A stretch of 64,000 bases of DNA from Panagrolaimus kolymaensis (GCA_028622995.1 JAJQJQ010000044.1:1736001-1800000); one strand, 5' to 3'. Positions 49,201 to 63,132 are shown, counted from the stretch's first letter. The notes: generated by a model from the letters alone, not told the origin. Made by a program: numbers and translations.

Positions 49201-50446
49201 CTTTAGGAGTTTGAGTGGTCGTCCAAAGTCCAGCCCATGGATTTACGGGTTTCGCGGTGGTGATGGGTTTGGTGGTAGTTGTTGTTGGTGGTCGTCGAGT
49301 TGTGGTTGGTCTTTGAGTGGTTGAAGGAGTTCCAACTAACGGAATTCGTGTTTCAGGTGTTACACGATTATATGAGCTATTCCATGGAGTTCTGAAACGA
49401 AAAAATGGAAATTTGAGAGATCTCTTGAAGGGACAAATTTTTTTATCGGGTGCTTTTAAAAGTTAAAACTTTAGTTATTTTTGTGGAAAAAAGACGTTTT
49501 TTTGGAGACTGTTACTTACCTATCCTTAATATACCATGGAGCTCGACGAGTTGTGGATGGTGGAGATGGAGTCCATCGAGGTGTATGTTTGCTAGGAGTT
49601 ACAGTACTCCATGGCATAGATTTTGGAGTATTTTTTACTGCATTTGATCCACCGCCACCAGGCATGGCAATGGAAATAACTAAAAATCCAAATTTCTTAA
49701 TTAAATGTCACAAAGAATTTTTATTAGTTTATTACTCACCAACATTCGATCCTGCTCCACCTCCAGTAATGCGACTACTAATTCCGCCATTAGGTCGAGA
49801 TCTTAAATCTTGACAACATATGGATCGTCCAAGAACAAAAGATTGATCACAAACAAATCCCACAGGGCAATCACCTCCAGACGATGGTTTACAATATGCA
49901 TATTCTCCAGAAAGAATCAACGGATCTGCATTGAATGGACAAACATCCCTTTCTGATACTCTCACTCCACTTCGTGGAGTTGTGGTTGGAGTGGAAACAA
50001 TCAAAGTGGTGGAAGATTTTTCTTTTTGTGTACCAAAACCAAACATTCTCAAAATGGTTGAAGCTAAATCACTTTCCGTTGCACTTTGTAATGCTTCTTG
50101 AGCGGATTTAGGTAATGCTGCTTTATTCGCCATTATCCATTCTCGTAATTGATCCGTAGTAGCTGGAGCAACTGGGGCTATAAAAAAAATATTTATTTCA
50201 AAGGGTTTTCAAATAGTAAAATATTTGGTTTTGGAGTTTCAAAACAAAAAATGATAGTAAGCGTTTTTCGATTAATAAAAATTACTATCATTACTATGAA
50301 TTTTTTATATAATGCTTTTAAAAATTTTAAATTTAAACGTCAAAACTTTTTAAAGTTTATAGGAAAAATAAATGCAAAAAAAGAGGAAACTTACATATCG
50401 AAAAAAGAATAGCAAATAAAAATAATGGACGATTTAATCTAGTCAT
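46221..50446 (-). CDS. Secreted MBLAC1/SWIP-10-like metallo-beta-lactamase domain protein
   Basis: Seven exons: 50395-50446, 49740-50177, 49520-49679, 49045-49391, 46830-46993, 46605-46760, 46221-46415; 503 residues. It starts with a signal peptide (MTRLNRPLFLFAILFSI). Residues about 75-130 hold a cysteine-rich lustrin/EB-like module (VCPFNADPL...GEYAYCKPS...DCPVGFVCDQSF...SICC), followed by Thr/Pro-rich linkers. The hydrolase domain runs from about 290: VLIDTGSASD, TVVITHGHPGHMGNMNFF, WKTPGHTQHDLSV, IVGDLIP and ADWIIPGHGQPFRVLPQY. The last block is specific to MBLAC1. The usual HxHxDH reads HGHPGH, so the Asp metal ligand is Gly. The worm relative SWIP-10 acts in glia and affects dopamine signalling; human MBLAC1 has been linked to histone mRNA processing. 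The 2-kb intron 46994-49044 hosts another gene on the same strand. Confidence 0.9.
47352..48482 (-). CDS. Four-TM protein nested in the hydrolase intron, same strand
   Basis: Two exons (48334-48482 and 47352-47943) encode 246 residues with an ATG at 48480-48482 and TGA at 47352. Four hydrophobic segments are visible: ALIGIFDLIALSVPLY, ISTLWLAGALGFFIIHLLA, KLVVKLFTVLVCICVTIFIY and GGIFLVAALTVFTFLQLWFF. The C-terminal 70 residues are cytosolic-looking, with Asn/Lys-rich and acidic runs (NKNNNKNNEIIKEEINEDEY). The topology resembles small tetraspan proteins, but I recognise no family signature. It lies entirely in the 2-kb intron of the hydrolase gene in the same orientation, so it needs its own promoter and must avoid being spliced to the host exons. 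Confidence 0.75.
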
Positions 50447-53400
50447 GTTTTTCTACCTTAAAAAATTAATATAAAATATTTATGCATCCTTTTAATATAA
50501 TTTTTTTAAAAACCAATTTATCGAAATGCATAAAAACGCGGCATAATTATTTAATAAATATCATACATATTTGATAACTATAAAGAAAAATTATTACAAT
50601 AATGTAAAAAAAGGAGAAAGAAAAAATGTATCTAAATGTAAATTTATGTTCTAAAATTTATAGCCATGAAGAAAAAAAATTAATTCAAAAGTCTATGAAA
50701 CTAATACAATTTTATTTACTTTTGCTTTCAAAAGAAAATAAGCTAAATCGAAACACTATAACCCAAAAAAGTTAGAAGGTTAGCAGCTTTCAACAATTCC
50801 AAAACCGAAAACAACAACTCTCAAAGCACAAAATTATATTCAACAAAAACAAAATTTCAAAAATATGATACACAAAAGAAATAATAAAAAAAATTTGAAC
50901 GTCAAAAAATAAAAGAAAAGAGATGAAAGCTAGAAAATAAAAAGTGATGATGAGCTGCTGCTTCTTCTTCTATCAACAATCTAAAAAATATGTATACCCG
51001 TTAAAATTCAATCCAAGAACAAAGGGAATAGAAAATCTCTCTTTTTTTGAAGAAATATATAAAATAATGAACTCCGCCTTTTTTATTTATCTTTCTTTCT
51101 TAAATTTTTTTTTGACCCATAAGCCCCCAAAATAAAATTTAAAATAAAAAACGTGAAAAGTGAACACTTTTTTTTTGTTGTGCGTTTGTGTTTTTGGTGT
51201 CCATCAAAAAAAAAAGAATGGTCAAAAGCGAGGATGATTTTGAACGCAAGCAATAACATCAAAAAAATAAAATAAATGGGTGGAGTAACTATTAACTAAA
51301 GTAAGTCATCGCTAGTGGAGATATTCGGAGGCAAAAAAATAGTTTACTTTTTTTTATAAATTAAAAAGAATAAATAAAGACTTTCGATTTTTTTCTTATT
51401 AAAAAAAAGACGTAAACCTTTTTTTGCTTTTTTTTGGTGTCTTCGTTTTCACTCCTTTTGTGTTAGTTAGTTATTTTTATTGTTGAGTTGGCGATCGACG
51501 TCAACGAAAAGACCGAAAAAGGAGAGAAGTGAAGAACAAAAAAGTGCGAAAAATTCACACAAAAAAATATTTCTTTTTTTCTTCTTCTTTGAGTGAAAGG
51601 CCGCCGCCGCTGTTGTTTCGAAGAAGCTCATCGTCGCCTTTTTTTTTCTCCATCGATGGTGAGATCGACAAATTTCGTTGACGAGGACGTTGAAGAAAAA
51701 AAAATTGAGTGAAGAATATAAAAACCCGCCAATCGAAAGAAAAAAAAGATGAGAAGAAGAAAAAAATACGATTTCACGCAGCTTTCGCGACTGACACCAT
51801 CAACACGCAGCCACCAAAGATGGTTGAAAAGAAATAGAAAAAAAAAGTGAAATCCAAGTGAAAAAAAAGAATATAAGAATAATAAAAAACTATTGCAAAA
51901 AAATAAAAATACGAGGGCTTTCAGCAATATCAAATTATATAATATTTTTTCTTTCTTTCTTTTTTTTTGAACGCTGAACAAAAAAGAAAAAACAAACAAA
52001 AAATAAAAATTAAAAAAAAAAGTAATAATAGTAATACTTTTATCATTTTTTTAGCGGTGTTCGAAAAAAAATGAATGTTTAATTTTTGTGGAGCTTATAA
52101 AAAGTTGGGGCAATATTTTTGAATAAAACTCATCACACAAAGTTGACTTTTTAAAGTATGAAAAGCGAAAAATAATGGTTGGTAAAAAAATTTGAATAAA
52201 ACCTTAAATTTTATTTATTTATTTTGAATCAATTAAAATTTTGTTAGTTCTAAATTAATAGAAAATTTGTTGTTGTAAAACCTAATTTTTAAGTTATTTT
52301 TAAAAGGCAGCGATTCAGAATTATTAAAAAAATTTCATAAATTAAAAAGATAGCTTTTAACACACACATTCTTTTTTGGAAGCTTTTTATACAGCTATAA
52401 CCTTTTTTGGAATTTAGTAAAATTTAATTTCCATTTTTTGACCTTTCTTTCTCTCTTTTTTTTTGTTTCTCAACACACATTCTTCTCCTCGTTTGACATC
52501 GTCGTCAGCTTTTTCTTTTTCAAAAATTTGTTTGTTTGCACAAAAAGTGAGAAAATTATTCCGTTTTCAGTTTTTTTCACGCAAGCAGCACCAAACTTGT
52601 CAACTTTCTCACTCTTTCTTCTACTTACTATTTTTAGAAAAGAAAATATGAAACAAACAAACACATAAAAATAGACTTCGATCACGGACAATAACGGCAA
52701 AAAAAGAGATCAAATTTATAATTCGCGTTAGAGAAGTGAGTTGTTGTTGTTCGATCGCAAATATTAATAATATAATATCGCAACGCAATAATATAAGTTT
52801 ATATATTTATAAATTTTTGTTTGAGAAATTAAATAAAATATTTTTTTTTAGTGTTTGTTGTTTGTTGACATTTGACGCCGAAATCCAAGAATATGCATTT
52901 GATCCGTGATATTTTTTATTTGGAATAAATTTAAAATTTTATTTATCCTTGCTTTGGGGTTAAAGACACTACTAAATTTGGCAACCTTTTACGAATTTTT
53001 TCATCCAAATTTAGACCAAAAAAATTAGCATATATAATAAATTTTAAAAAAACGTGTTGTCACGATTTTAAAAAAAGCAAAAAAACAAAAAATGTCCCCA
53101 ATTTGAAAATATTTTAGGTTTAGCAGAAATTATTTTCATAAAACTTTGAACCAAGAATTATAGGCTTTTTTGACCCCAAACAACCATAATCCAAACAAAT
53201 ATATAAAACATAACAAAAAAAGTCGCAATAAAGAAAGGATTTTTTTTGAAATTCAATATTTACGTTGTAAAATATCTTGCGGTCAATCAGTTACATAGAT
53301 TTCAATGGGGTTATTGTGTTAATGGACAACAAAACAACAATGAAATGGAAAATGAAACTCAAATAAAAGAATGATTTTTTTCAAATATACATAAATGACG

Positions 53401-56400
53401 ACGACAATGTGTTATGCGAGTTTGATCTGAATTTTATGTTTTGGGAAATTTAACCTTTTTTTCTTTTTCTAAAGATTGCATTTGCAAATTTGCAGCAACA
53501 TTTTAAAAAATACACCACAAAGAAATCAAACATTTGGGATTAAAAATTCGGGCAAACAAAATTAAGATATTTCAATAAAAAATATTTTCAAAAAATTTTA
53601 TAATTACTAATGTTGCGTATTTCTGAGTTTTTTGGAAGCTTTTTATCGGCTGCTTCTTTTCTAACTTTGGTTCGGGAAAATTCACAAAAAAAGTGATGCA
53701 TACATTATTTCTGTTTTGAATATAAAACTCTGAATTAATTTTTTTATAACTTTTTTTACGATATTTTTATTGATACTGTATAATCAAATTCATTAAATCT
53801 TCTCAATCTCTTCCTTATTTGCTTTATTATTTTTACTTTATGCCCGCCTAATCTAATCAGATCTATTCTTTTTTTTCTTTCTTTCGCTTAACTCAAGGTT
53901 AAATAATCTCAAATAAACAAACACAACAATACTTTATATTCACGTTAAAAACCCATATTTTAATTCAATCAAAAAAAGCAATCATAATCACTTCCTCAAT
54001 CTTTATTTTTTTTTTGCTTGCTTGCTTTTTATTTCTTTAAACCCGTCAAATGTTTGCAAATAATTTTTTTTGTCTTTGTTTGTATTTTTAATTGTTGTGT
54101 CTTCTTTTGATGATTCTTTTTTTTATTTTCTGAAGTTTAGCGACAATCTCTTCTCTTCGCGCACTCAATCTTGATCGAGAATGCAAATCCACCAAAATAA
54201 AATTTAAAAAAATGAAAGTAAGTAAGTGAACATCGAACGAAGAAAGTGAAAAGCGCAAAAATTGGAAAGAAAAAAATAAAGGAAAGTGAATAAAAAAAAT
54301 AATGGATTAATTTTTTCTTTAATATTATTATTTTTAAGCGTGAAGTGAAGCTTAATAAAGAAAAAAAGGGAAAAGCTAAAAGAATAAAAAAAAATTTCTT
54401 TTCCTCTTCTTTTTTTAATACCTTATATGAAAAAAAGAAATGAAGATTTAGATTTAAAAAAAGAAGAGTTAATTATAAAGAAAGAAAAAAAACGAAATGG
54501 TTGCGTTTAAAAAAATATTTAAAAAAATGTGGAATAAAAAAAGTATCATATTGAGGGAACATAAAAAAAGTTTTCTTCAATTTTTTTAAATAAAAAACTT
54601 TCAGAAAAAAAAACTTAACATTTTGCAAAAACATTTTTGCATCGAAATTCCTGGGATTTGAACTATGTTACACATGAATGCCGCCTTGCAATGAAAATTA
54701 TAAATCGGCATTTTTTTCTAAATTTGTTAAGTTCTTCTTTACTGTATCTTCTTTTTTTCTTCTACAGCACATTTAAAATTTTTTTTTCTAATTCCTTGAA
54801 AATTATGATACCTTTTTTTTTGCGATACATGAAAAAAAGTTTAAAAAAAAGTTTTCAAAAAAAGGAAAATTACTTTCTGTTGTGTTGACCATCACAAAAC
54901 TCTTTTCTTTTTCTACCTTCAAAAAATATTTTCAATCCATTTTTTTGTTGGGTCTTTGTGGATGATGAATAAAGAAGTTAAATAAGTATGCGTATGTAAA
55001 AAAGTTGATTTTTTTTTTGTAGTTTTTATTAATTTATTCATTTTTCAAAAGTTTGTTTTGATTTTGAACAACACAAAAAGCGAATGAGTGTGAGTGAATT
55101 AAGTTAAAGTTGAGTTTTATTTATTTGTTCGATCATTCTTTCTTTCGCCCTGTTTTCACTTTTCTTTTTTTCGATTGAGTCAAATTTAAACTTCTTACTT
55201 TTAATTTTTTTTTTGTATGTTTTCAAAACAATGCAAAACTTGAGATCCGAAAAACGAGGAGCATAAAAAAGACTGTCCAACGAACGACAAAAAAAAAAGA
55301 AAAGAAGAAACGGTTTCTCGTTTTCGACGTTTTTTCTTTAGTTTTAGAAATGAAACGAAGAAAAAAAAAGATCTGCGGTGCTTTGTATTTTTTTTAAACT
55401 TAAAATTGAGAGAAAAAAAACTGTTGCGTTTTATATTTCTTTTTTCTTTTTTGAAAAAAAAAGTAAAGGTTTAAAACTTAAAATTATAAATCAAAGGAAA
55501 AAAATATAAGTCATAAAGTGTTCCATCACGAAACAAAATGATATTATTAGTTCTGTGTAATAAAGTTACTTTCAATAAAACAAAACAAAAAAGCAGCCAA
55601 CGATTACTGAACATTTCAAATTCCTTTTAATTAAAGAAAAAGACGTGTTCCAAGAGAGAAAGCAACTTTTTTTAGAAAAGTTACAGAATTACGGTTCAAA
55701 TTATTTTTTAGAAAAATTGATTTTTTTATTTCAAATATTTGACCTGCATCGTTTCCTTTTATTTTAAATTAGAAAATGGAAGAAAAAAAAATAACAATGC
55801 GGCAAATAAAAATTTAATGACAAGGTTGACAAAAAATAATTTATTTTTATTTTTATTTTTTGAGGATGCGCAGTGGGAGGCTGAATGCTGGGTTAAAAAA
55901 AGGTGTCTAAAAGCAAATAATAGCAACAAGCAAGAACGAAACCAGCTGTTGATGGATTTTTTCCAGCGGTAAAAAAAACAACAAAAAACCAGAAAAAATT
56001 TATTTCTTGTTGCTTTATTAAAGTCACTGTAATATTTTTTTTGAGTTAATGGAAATTGAGAAATACCAAAATTATTTATTTAATAAAAAAAATTTGGTTT
56101 TTTTGGATAATTTATTTAGCCTTTTTTTCTTTGTTTTTTTGACATAAATATTTTTACACATTTGTTTTTTGTTTTGTTGTGTATGTTCAATGGCATGTAA
56201 AATTATTTGGTGTTTCTTCATATTTTTCTTTCACTTTTCAATTTTCAAAAGGTTACATCTATGTTTTGTATAATTTATGAGCTCACTCTTTTATCTTTTT
56301 GTCGGTGGAATTGAATGTTCAAAAACATCGTAAACAAAAAATATGAAGAAGCTATTTTTTCTTTTTTCTTTTCCATTCTGTATTTTTTTTTAAAGCTGTT

Positions 56401-59400
56401 AGTTTATTATTTCTTTTGTTTTAAAATTTCCTAAAATATTTATTTTCTAACACATAATTTCTTGGTATTTAAAAAAGAAGCAATCGATTCACTTTTCTCC
56501 CTCCAAAGATTTGTTGGATTATTTTTATAAATAATTTTTGTGATGAGACTCCAATTTTATTTTCGAAAGCAAATTTTTGGTCCAATAAAGCAGTTCAGAG
56601 ATTTTCTGTATCTATTTTTTATATTATTTTATTCTAAAAAAAACTATAATACTTATCTAAAATAAAAAATCTTTCATTTCAACTTATTTCTATCTGATTC
56701 GTCTGCAAACTTTTTGACATGACAGCTTTCTTATTTTTCTAATTTTCTTTTCTGATAAAACAAGCTACTCGAGACATGCAACTTTTATGCCTGACAAAAA
56801 AAAAGCTTCAACTAACTTTTCATGGTCAATTTTTTCTTTCTTCTTTTTTTTTGATGGTCATTCACTATTTGTTTATTGGCTACTCACTGTTTTTTTCTTT
56901 TACGTTTTTTCTTTCTTCATTTTATTCTTCTGAAGCTTCAAGAAATAAAAAAAATAACAACAAAAACACTAAGAAAAAAAAAGTGGACTTGCAGCAGCGG
57001 AGCATTCAGGAAATCACATTGAAAAAGAAAAAAAAACGCAATTTAAAGAGAGAATATCTAAAGCCACGGCAAAGATGTTGTCTCCCGTTTTTTTTGATGG
57101 ACAATGCCTTCTTCTTTTCTTTTTTGTCAATGGCTACTTTTTTTTTCTTGAAGTCCAAAGTATTTTTTATTTTATTTTATTTTTTGCGTTAAAATTATTA
57201 TTTTTTATTTTTGTTATTAGTTTTAAATTTCCACAATTGAACATTTTTTCCTTTGCAAAAACGATATATATATATTTTTAAATTATATTGACAAACGATA
57301 ATATCGTGTGCTTTTCTTTTTTTCTATTTTTTTTTTTGGCGGTCAATTGCTTCACTTTTTTTTCATTCATTCAAGCAAGCAACAACGACAATGACCATGG
57401 CGCCAGATGCATATATATATGGATGGGTGCCAATTGAGTTGAGCGCGAAAAAATTGAGGATGAAATGATGAAGAAAAAAACCAGCTCAAAAAAAACTAAA
57501 AATCATTGCCATAAAAAAAGAAACCAATCTTCTTTTTTTTTGAAACCCATTGTTGTGTTCACTCATGCATCATCATACTTTTTTTTCTCGTTGTTTTCTA
57601 ACATTTTCGATTATATTTGCCGCTGCTGAGAGTTTTGAAGAAGTGGGGTTGGCAACCCTATCATATAAAGAAGAGAAAAAGAAAAAGGGAAAGATAATTG
57701 CAAGGATGAGCGCTACAACCAAAAAAAGAGAAAACGATGAGGCAAAAAAAAAAACAATAAAAATTATTTTATGGTATAATTTTCACTTTTTTTTGTTCTT
57801 TTGATTGTTAATGGGAAAGAAAAAGCAAGGAAATGCTAGCTTTTAAAAAAGATCTTGTTTTTTTATGTTGAAAGCTACAGCCTTTTCCTAAACCTTGGGA
57901 ATTTAAGAAAATTTAATATCCTCTGTTGAAAAGTAAATTAATAAAGGCTTTGAAAATTAAGAAACTGTATCGAACATACGCAGAATAATTTTTTCTTCAC
58001 AATTGTTTTTTTGCTTCAAAACATAAATTTATAAATAAAAGTTTTGTAACGAATTAAATTAAAACAATTATTTGATCTTTTTTTATTTCTTTATTCCCAC
58101 GTTTTTTCCATGTTTTTGAAAATACTGAGCTTGATTTACATATATTCAGATTTGTGATTTTTTTTATCAAAATAAAACACCATTAATTTCTGATAACCTT
58201 TTTTTTGAAAACCCTTTATTGATTGGAGCTAAATGGCTTCAAACCTTTCTTACTTTTTAGACTTTCTTCTTACATCATTTTGAATATATTTATTTATATG
58301 CAAATGAGATCTGGCAACAGCAGCATAGCGAAATAAAAAGAGATATATCTTTTTCAATTTTTTTTTCTCAGATACCCAAATTTTTTTAGCTTTAAAGAAG
58401 CCTAAAGGCATTTATCAATTTTGTAAATTTTAAATTTCTTTAAACTGTTGCATCTTTCATTTCTTAAAAAGCCTTTCCTTTTTTTGGGTTGCGCAAGTAT
58501 GATGCCGCCGCCGCAATTTGTTGGAGCTATCTTAAATTATTCAAAGTTATAAAATAAAATAAAATATAAAAAAGAAAGTTTGAATTATGCGTATTTTAAG
58601 CTTAGCTTCTTCGGCTGCTTTTCTTTTAAAATCTTTTAAAGCCTTTAAGCTTTTTCGATTCCTCCATCTTTGGATTGTTCTTCTTCTTCTTCCAAAAAAA
58701 AGTCCCGGCAAAAAAATAGATGGAAAAAAGAAGAGCAAAGAAGCGCGCTCCATATTTTTATATGCAAATTGGGAACAATTGCTTATACGTTTTAAACAGC
58801 CACCAACCAACAAATAAGAAAGAAAGAAATAAAGTTTTAACGGTTTCTTGCCATTCTTCTTCCTTTCTAGTTTTCTAGATTTAGCAAAGCGGCTTTATAG
58901 AATGTTTGTTGGTTGTATGTCAGAAGAAGAAGCTGCCGATGGATGGATGGATGTTGCTCCTCCATCCGTATTCCGGAAAAAGGAGAAGTAAACAAGCAAA
59001 CGCTAAGTTTAAAATATAATAAAAAAAGTTTTTTTTTATTTCTTCTGGAGAATATTTGATTGTTAAAAGTTTTTTTAGTTTTGGTTTTTAGCTATTTATC
59101 TATTTTTGTCTCTTTCCACATTTGGTATTCTTTTTCTTTTTTTCCATCTGTAAAAAACTTTTTTTCGATCCCTGAAAATTCATAAAATTTTTTGATGTTT
59201 TTTTATATAATTTTTTTGTTGATACTTAAGTGATTTTCCATTCGAAATCCACAAATTTTATTGAACAAATTTAAATAATCTTCAACCCCAAAAAAAGTTG
59301 ATAAGTTAAATCAATATTTTTTGCATATAGGTTAAAAGACCGGTCATTTTTAAATTTCTTAAAAATTAGCTTCCAAAGTAAATTTTCACTAAGAAATAAA

Positions 59401-60500
59401 AAATGAAATGTCCATTTTTAACAAATTTTTTTTCTTCAGTTTCTTCAACTTTGGTGACGGTCCATGGTGAAAACGTTAAAGACTTACTTCCATTTTATTT
59501 CAAAAACTTTGCCTTTCCTTCTTCATTTTTATTTTTTGAAGATGCCAAAAACAGAAGAAGAACACGCTTTTTTGACTGATGTGCGCCGTTGCTGTTTGCT
59601 GGCTGCTGCTGACTTATTTTTTGATGGTGGCGCGGAGCATCAAAGAAAGAAAAATAATTCTTCCTAAATTTTTTTTAAAGAGGAGGACCATGAAAAAGAC
59701 AAGAAACAAACTTACAAACAAACAACAATGTCCGGTTTTAACAAACTTATATTTATTTTTCTTTCAAAGTCTTTCATGAACTATTCCCTTTTTTTATATG
59801 CTTTTAACAAAGCTTTTTCAAACAAAAAAAAATGGATTAAAAAAGTTTTTTTATTGCCGCTAAGCTATTTGGAAAAAAAAATGAAAAACACTGGTCAGTT
59901 TTTTGCCATCGTCGCTGCTGCTTCTTCCACCTAAAATTCTTGCTCGCTTGCGGGATGCCGATGGAAGAAAAAAAAAATTGATGGGAGAAGAGAGAGAAAG
60001 AATGATAAATATTATGACAGGAGGCTTTGAAAAAAATAAATAAAATAAAAATAGAATAGTTTTGATGTTAGTGAGTTATGTCAGGAATTATTCTCGTCAA
60101 AATAATATTATTTTTAAATGTTTTTAGTTTTGTTTTCTTTAGTTTGAATTTTTTTATATTTTTTCTGCAAAAAATTTTAAGCTTTTTTCTTTTGCAAAAT
60201 TTTACAATGAAAAGTTCCTTTTGGCGATGGCGAAAATTAAACCAAAAATTAAATTGGAAAAAATGTTTCGACATGAAAATTTCTAACACATTTTTGTATT
60301 ATTTCTTTTTAGTTTTACTGTATAATTTTTTTTATGAATTTAAAAATTTAAACAGCTTTTATTTTAAGAAAATTTTTTTCCATTAATAATGATTTTACTT
60401 TTATCTGCTAAAAATTTTCATCCAAATTGTTTCATCCAAAAAGCGCTTCATTAATTTACATTCCCAAAAATAAAATAAATAAATTAATGAAATCACTCAC
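50447..60500. other. Large low-complexity region, no gene resolved
   Basis: 10 kb of A/T homopolymers and long polypurine/polypyrimidine tracts. Many ORFs of 60-140 codons occur, but their translations are Phe/Lys/Asn-rich and mirrored on the other strand. There are scattered short balanced islands (51640-51830, 54140-54230, 55860-55965, 58900-59000) but none joins into a gene. It could be a long intron or promoter region of a gene on either strand. The orphan exon at 60501-60597 suggests a minus-strand transcript crosses it. Confidence 0.5.
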
Positions 60501-60597
60501 GCGCCGGATTTGAATCAAAAAATGGACTCAACTCGTCGAGAGTGTTGAAGAGATTGGCTGGCGGATTTATGGCTTTTGATAGATTTTTCTCATTCAT
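60501..60597 (-). CDS. Orphan start exon of an unidentified gene
   Basis: ATG at 60595-60597 opens 32 codons (MNEKNLSKAINPPANLFNTL then DELSPFFDSNPA) that end in phase 1 at a strong GTGAGT donor. Composition is balanced and non-repetitive in a region that is otherwise homopolymeric, so it is probably a real first coding exon. The remaining exons should lie leftwards in 50447-60500 or further left, but I could not find them. The family is not recognised. Confidence 0.5.
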
Positions 60598-62810
60598 TTT
60601 TCTTTTGCTTTTTTTAAAGCCTTGATTGACTTTCTCGCTCTCTCGAATGCTGCTGAATTTTTACCCGATCTTTCTTTCCTTCTTTTTATTTTACTCAAAT
60701 TTTCTGCGTTCAAAAAGTCAAAAAAAAATGAAAGAAGTAAAAGATTAATGAATCCGCTCAAGCGTAGATTTTTCATCGGCCTTTTTTCTTGCTGCTCGCC
60801 GTCTTTCTTGGCAATCTTTTCTTACATTTTATTTTTTTTAAAAGACTTAATGAATTGATTTTGAAAGGCAAAAAAATAATAATATTGTATCTCTAAAAAA
60901 ATGTTTGTCGGCTTTATTTAAACATTTTTTAAAGCGTTATTAATTTATTTTTTTTGTTGCAGGAAAAAAAGTGAAGGATGTTTACAAATAATTTATAAAT
61001 CCATGGATTAAGCTTTATAGAGAAAATAGAAACAATTTTTTTTATTCAGACACTTCCGGCATTTATGAAAGTACTGATTAATATAATATTCTGAAAGCCT
61101 TTTTTTAGTTTCTCTTTGAATTTCTTATTATTTCTTCGTCTTTATCATTTGTAATTTATTTGACCATTTTTTAAAACTCCTTTTTTCTTATTTTTTGCAA
61201 ACCCTTCTGTCATAAAACTTTCACAAAAAATAATCCTCATCATCTTCATATATTTATTATTTATTTTTTCCTTTTACAAATCCATCCTTCTAATTTCTTA
61301 TACAAGTTTTTTTCTGTTTTAAAAGTTTTGTTTTGCTAAAACTATTACTTTTTATTTTTATTTTTTGAAAAATTATGATTTTCCGTTCCATTTCTTTATT
61401 TTATTTTAATCCTCGAGACTTTTTTCTTGGTGCGCTTCCGAAAAACAATATTCTTCCAGTTCTCATCATTCCTTTTTCTACCATTTCTTAAAAAAGAAAG
61501 TCAGTCATAAAAAAAAGAAAGATGACAGTGACACCACCATCAAAAAAACACTAATCCCAGGTTTTCTTCCTTATTTCTCCGAAAACAACTAAAAAACCCT
61601 TTAATTCTTGGTTCTCGGATCATTTTTCTTTTTTTCTTTTCCCATTTTTGGTTTTTAAAAAAGATGGGTTTCCGTTTTGAAGAGGCACTTTTCCAAACAA
61701 ACAAAAAAAGGAGCGGTCAATTGCCTCTTCTAGGATTTTTAAAATTTACTTGAGATTTTTTTTCACCTGTCTCCATGGAAGTGCGGTAAAAAAATCAAGT
61801 TAATAATGTATCCTTTATTTACCGGCTTTTTTTCGATGTGAAATATATTTTTTTTATTTGGTTAAAAAAAGTAAAATATATTTTTCTTAAATTTTGTCAT
61901 TTTTTTGTTTCTGAATACTGATAAAAAAATTTTTAAAGTTTTGTTCCTTTAGCTTTTTAAAAGTAAGAAATTTGAATATTTGAAATTCCAAACTAAAATC
62001 ATAGATTTTGCCTTTTTTTAAATTCCTCCAATAAAATATAATCAAATTACGCAACATTTTCCCAGAGTCACCCTTTCTCTCTTCTCTTTCATCTCATTTT
62101 TCTATATTCTTCCAGAAACAACTAACTTTCTTTAATCTTATTTTCAAACTTGTCATAATCAATCATTATTTTACCTTTCTTTTTATTCCATTCATTTTTT
62201 AAACTTTTTTATAAAAAGCCCAACTTTCTTTCTTTGGATTTTTTTGTTTGTTTGTTGCCGAAATGGAATAAATATCAATTTATTTATTTTATAAATTACA
62301 CCATTGTGCTTGCTTTTGTTATGCAACCAACGAACGAAAGAAAAAAAAATTAAAGAGAGTCCAGTGTGTGACTGATGTGAGTGAGAAAAGTCAAAAGCAA
62401 GTAAGCAAGCAGCAATCACTTTTAACTCGTGTTTTTAAAAAACGATTTGATTTAACAAAAACATAAAATCAAATAAATCAAAAAATAAAATGACTTTTCT
62501 TGAATGAAAAAAAAAATTTGGATGGATCGGCGTTTTTTTATAAATCCAAAAACAAAAAAGTTTTAAAAAAAAAGCCCAAAAAAATTGTGTTTTTTTTGAA
62601 AGAAAAACAAATAATTTTTTTAAGTCCTGCTTGGAAGCTTGTTTAAATTAGTTGTTGATTTTTTTAATATCAATTTTAAGAAACTAACGATTGAAACAAC
62701 TTTTTTTCAATCTCAACTAGTTTTCTGTATAATGTTTATTTTTTTTCAACTTTGATTGGTGTCTCCTGCTAATGGATCTCATTAAGCCTTAAGACTTTTT
62801 TATTTCACTT

Positions 62811-62856
62811 AACGATGATGATGACCACTGAGCAGAAGTTGTGGTCATTTATCGTT
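62811..62856. other. Imperfect hairpin
   Basis: AACGAT...ATGACCAC (left) pairs with GTGGTCAT...ATCGTT (right), about 14-16 bp with a small internal loop and a 12-nt terminal loop. It is shorter than a usual pre-miRNA. It could be an RNA structure or chance. Confidence 0.3.
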
Positions 62857-63072
62857 GTTTTTATTAGGAATCTTTAGATTAGAAGAAAAAGAGAAAAGTG
62901 AATTAAAAAATTGTGTATATACAAAAGAAAAAGGCGGGCGATTGATTTGTAGCATTTAAAAAAGCTTTTGAGTCTCTTAATTTTCCAATATTTTTAATAA
63001 GGATTTTAACAGAAAATTTGTTTCTTGAAAATTAAAAAAAACATATTTGAATACTGTAAATTTCTGTTTTAG

Positions 63073-63132
63073 ACCAGCCTATCATCGACTTCAAATCTAA
63101 ATATGCGTTCAGGATCAAAAAACAAGAAATAA
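63073..63132 (+). other. Possible terminal exon
   Basis: After the acceptor-like TTTCTGTTTTAG the frame reads 19 Ser/Asn/Lys-rich codons and stops at TAA (63130-63132). It lacks homopolymers. No upstream partner exon was found, and a second frame is also open, so this is weak. Confidence 0.25.

Noticed and set aside
51628..51999. 123-codon minus ORF
   Set aside because: Phe/Leu-rich translation of poly-purine/poly-pyrimidine sequence without family similarity.
56776..57192. 138-codon plus ORF
   Set aside because: Runs of Phe and Lys from homopolymers; no splice context or domain.
57645..57660. GGGTTGGCAACCC palindrome
   Set aside because: Looks like a MITE tip but has no partner terminal repeat or target duplication nearby.
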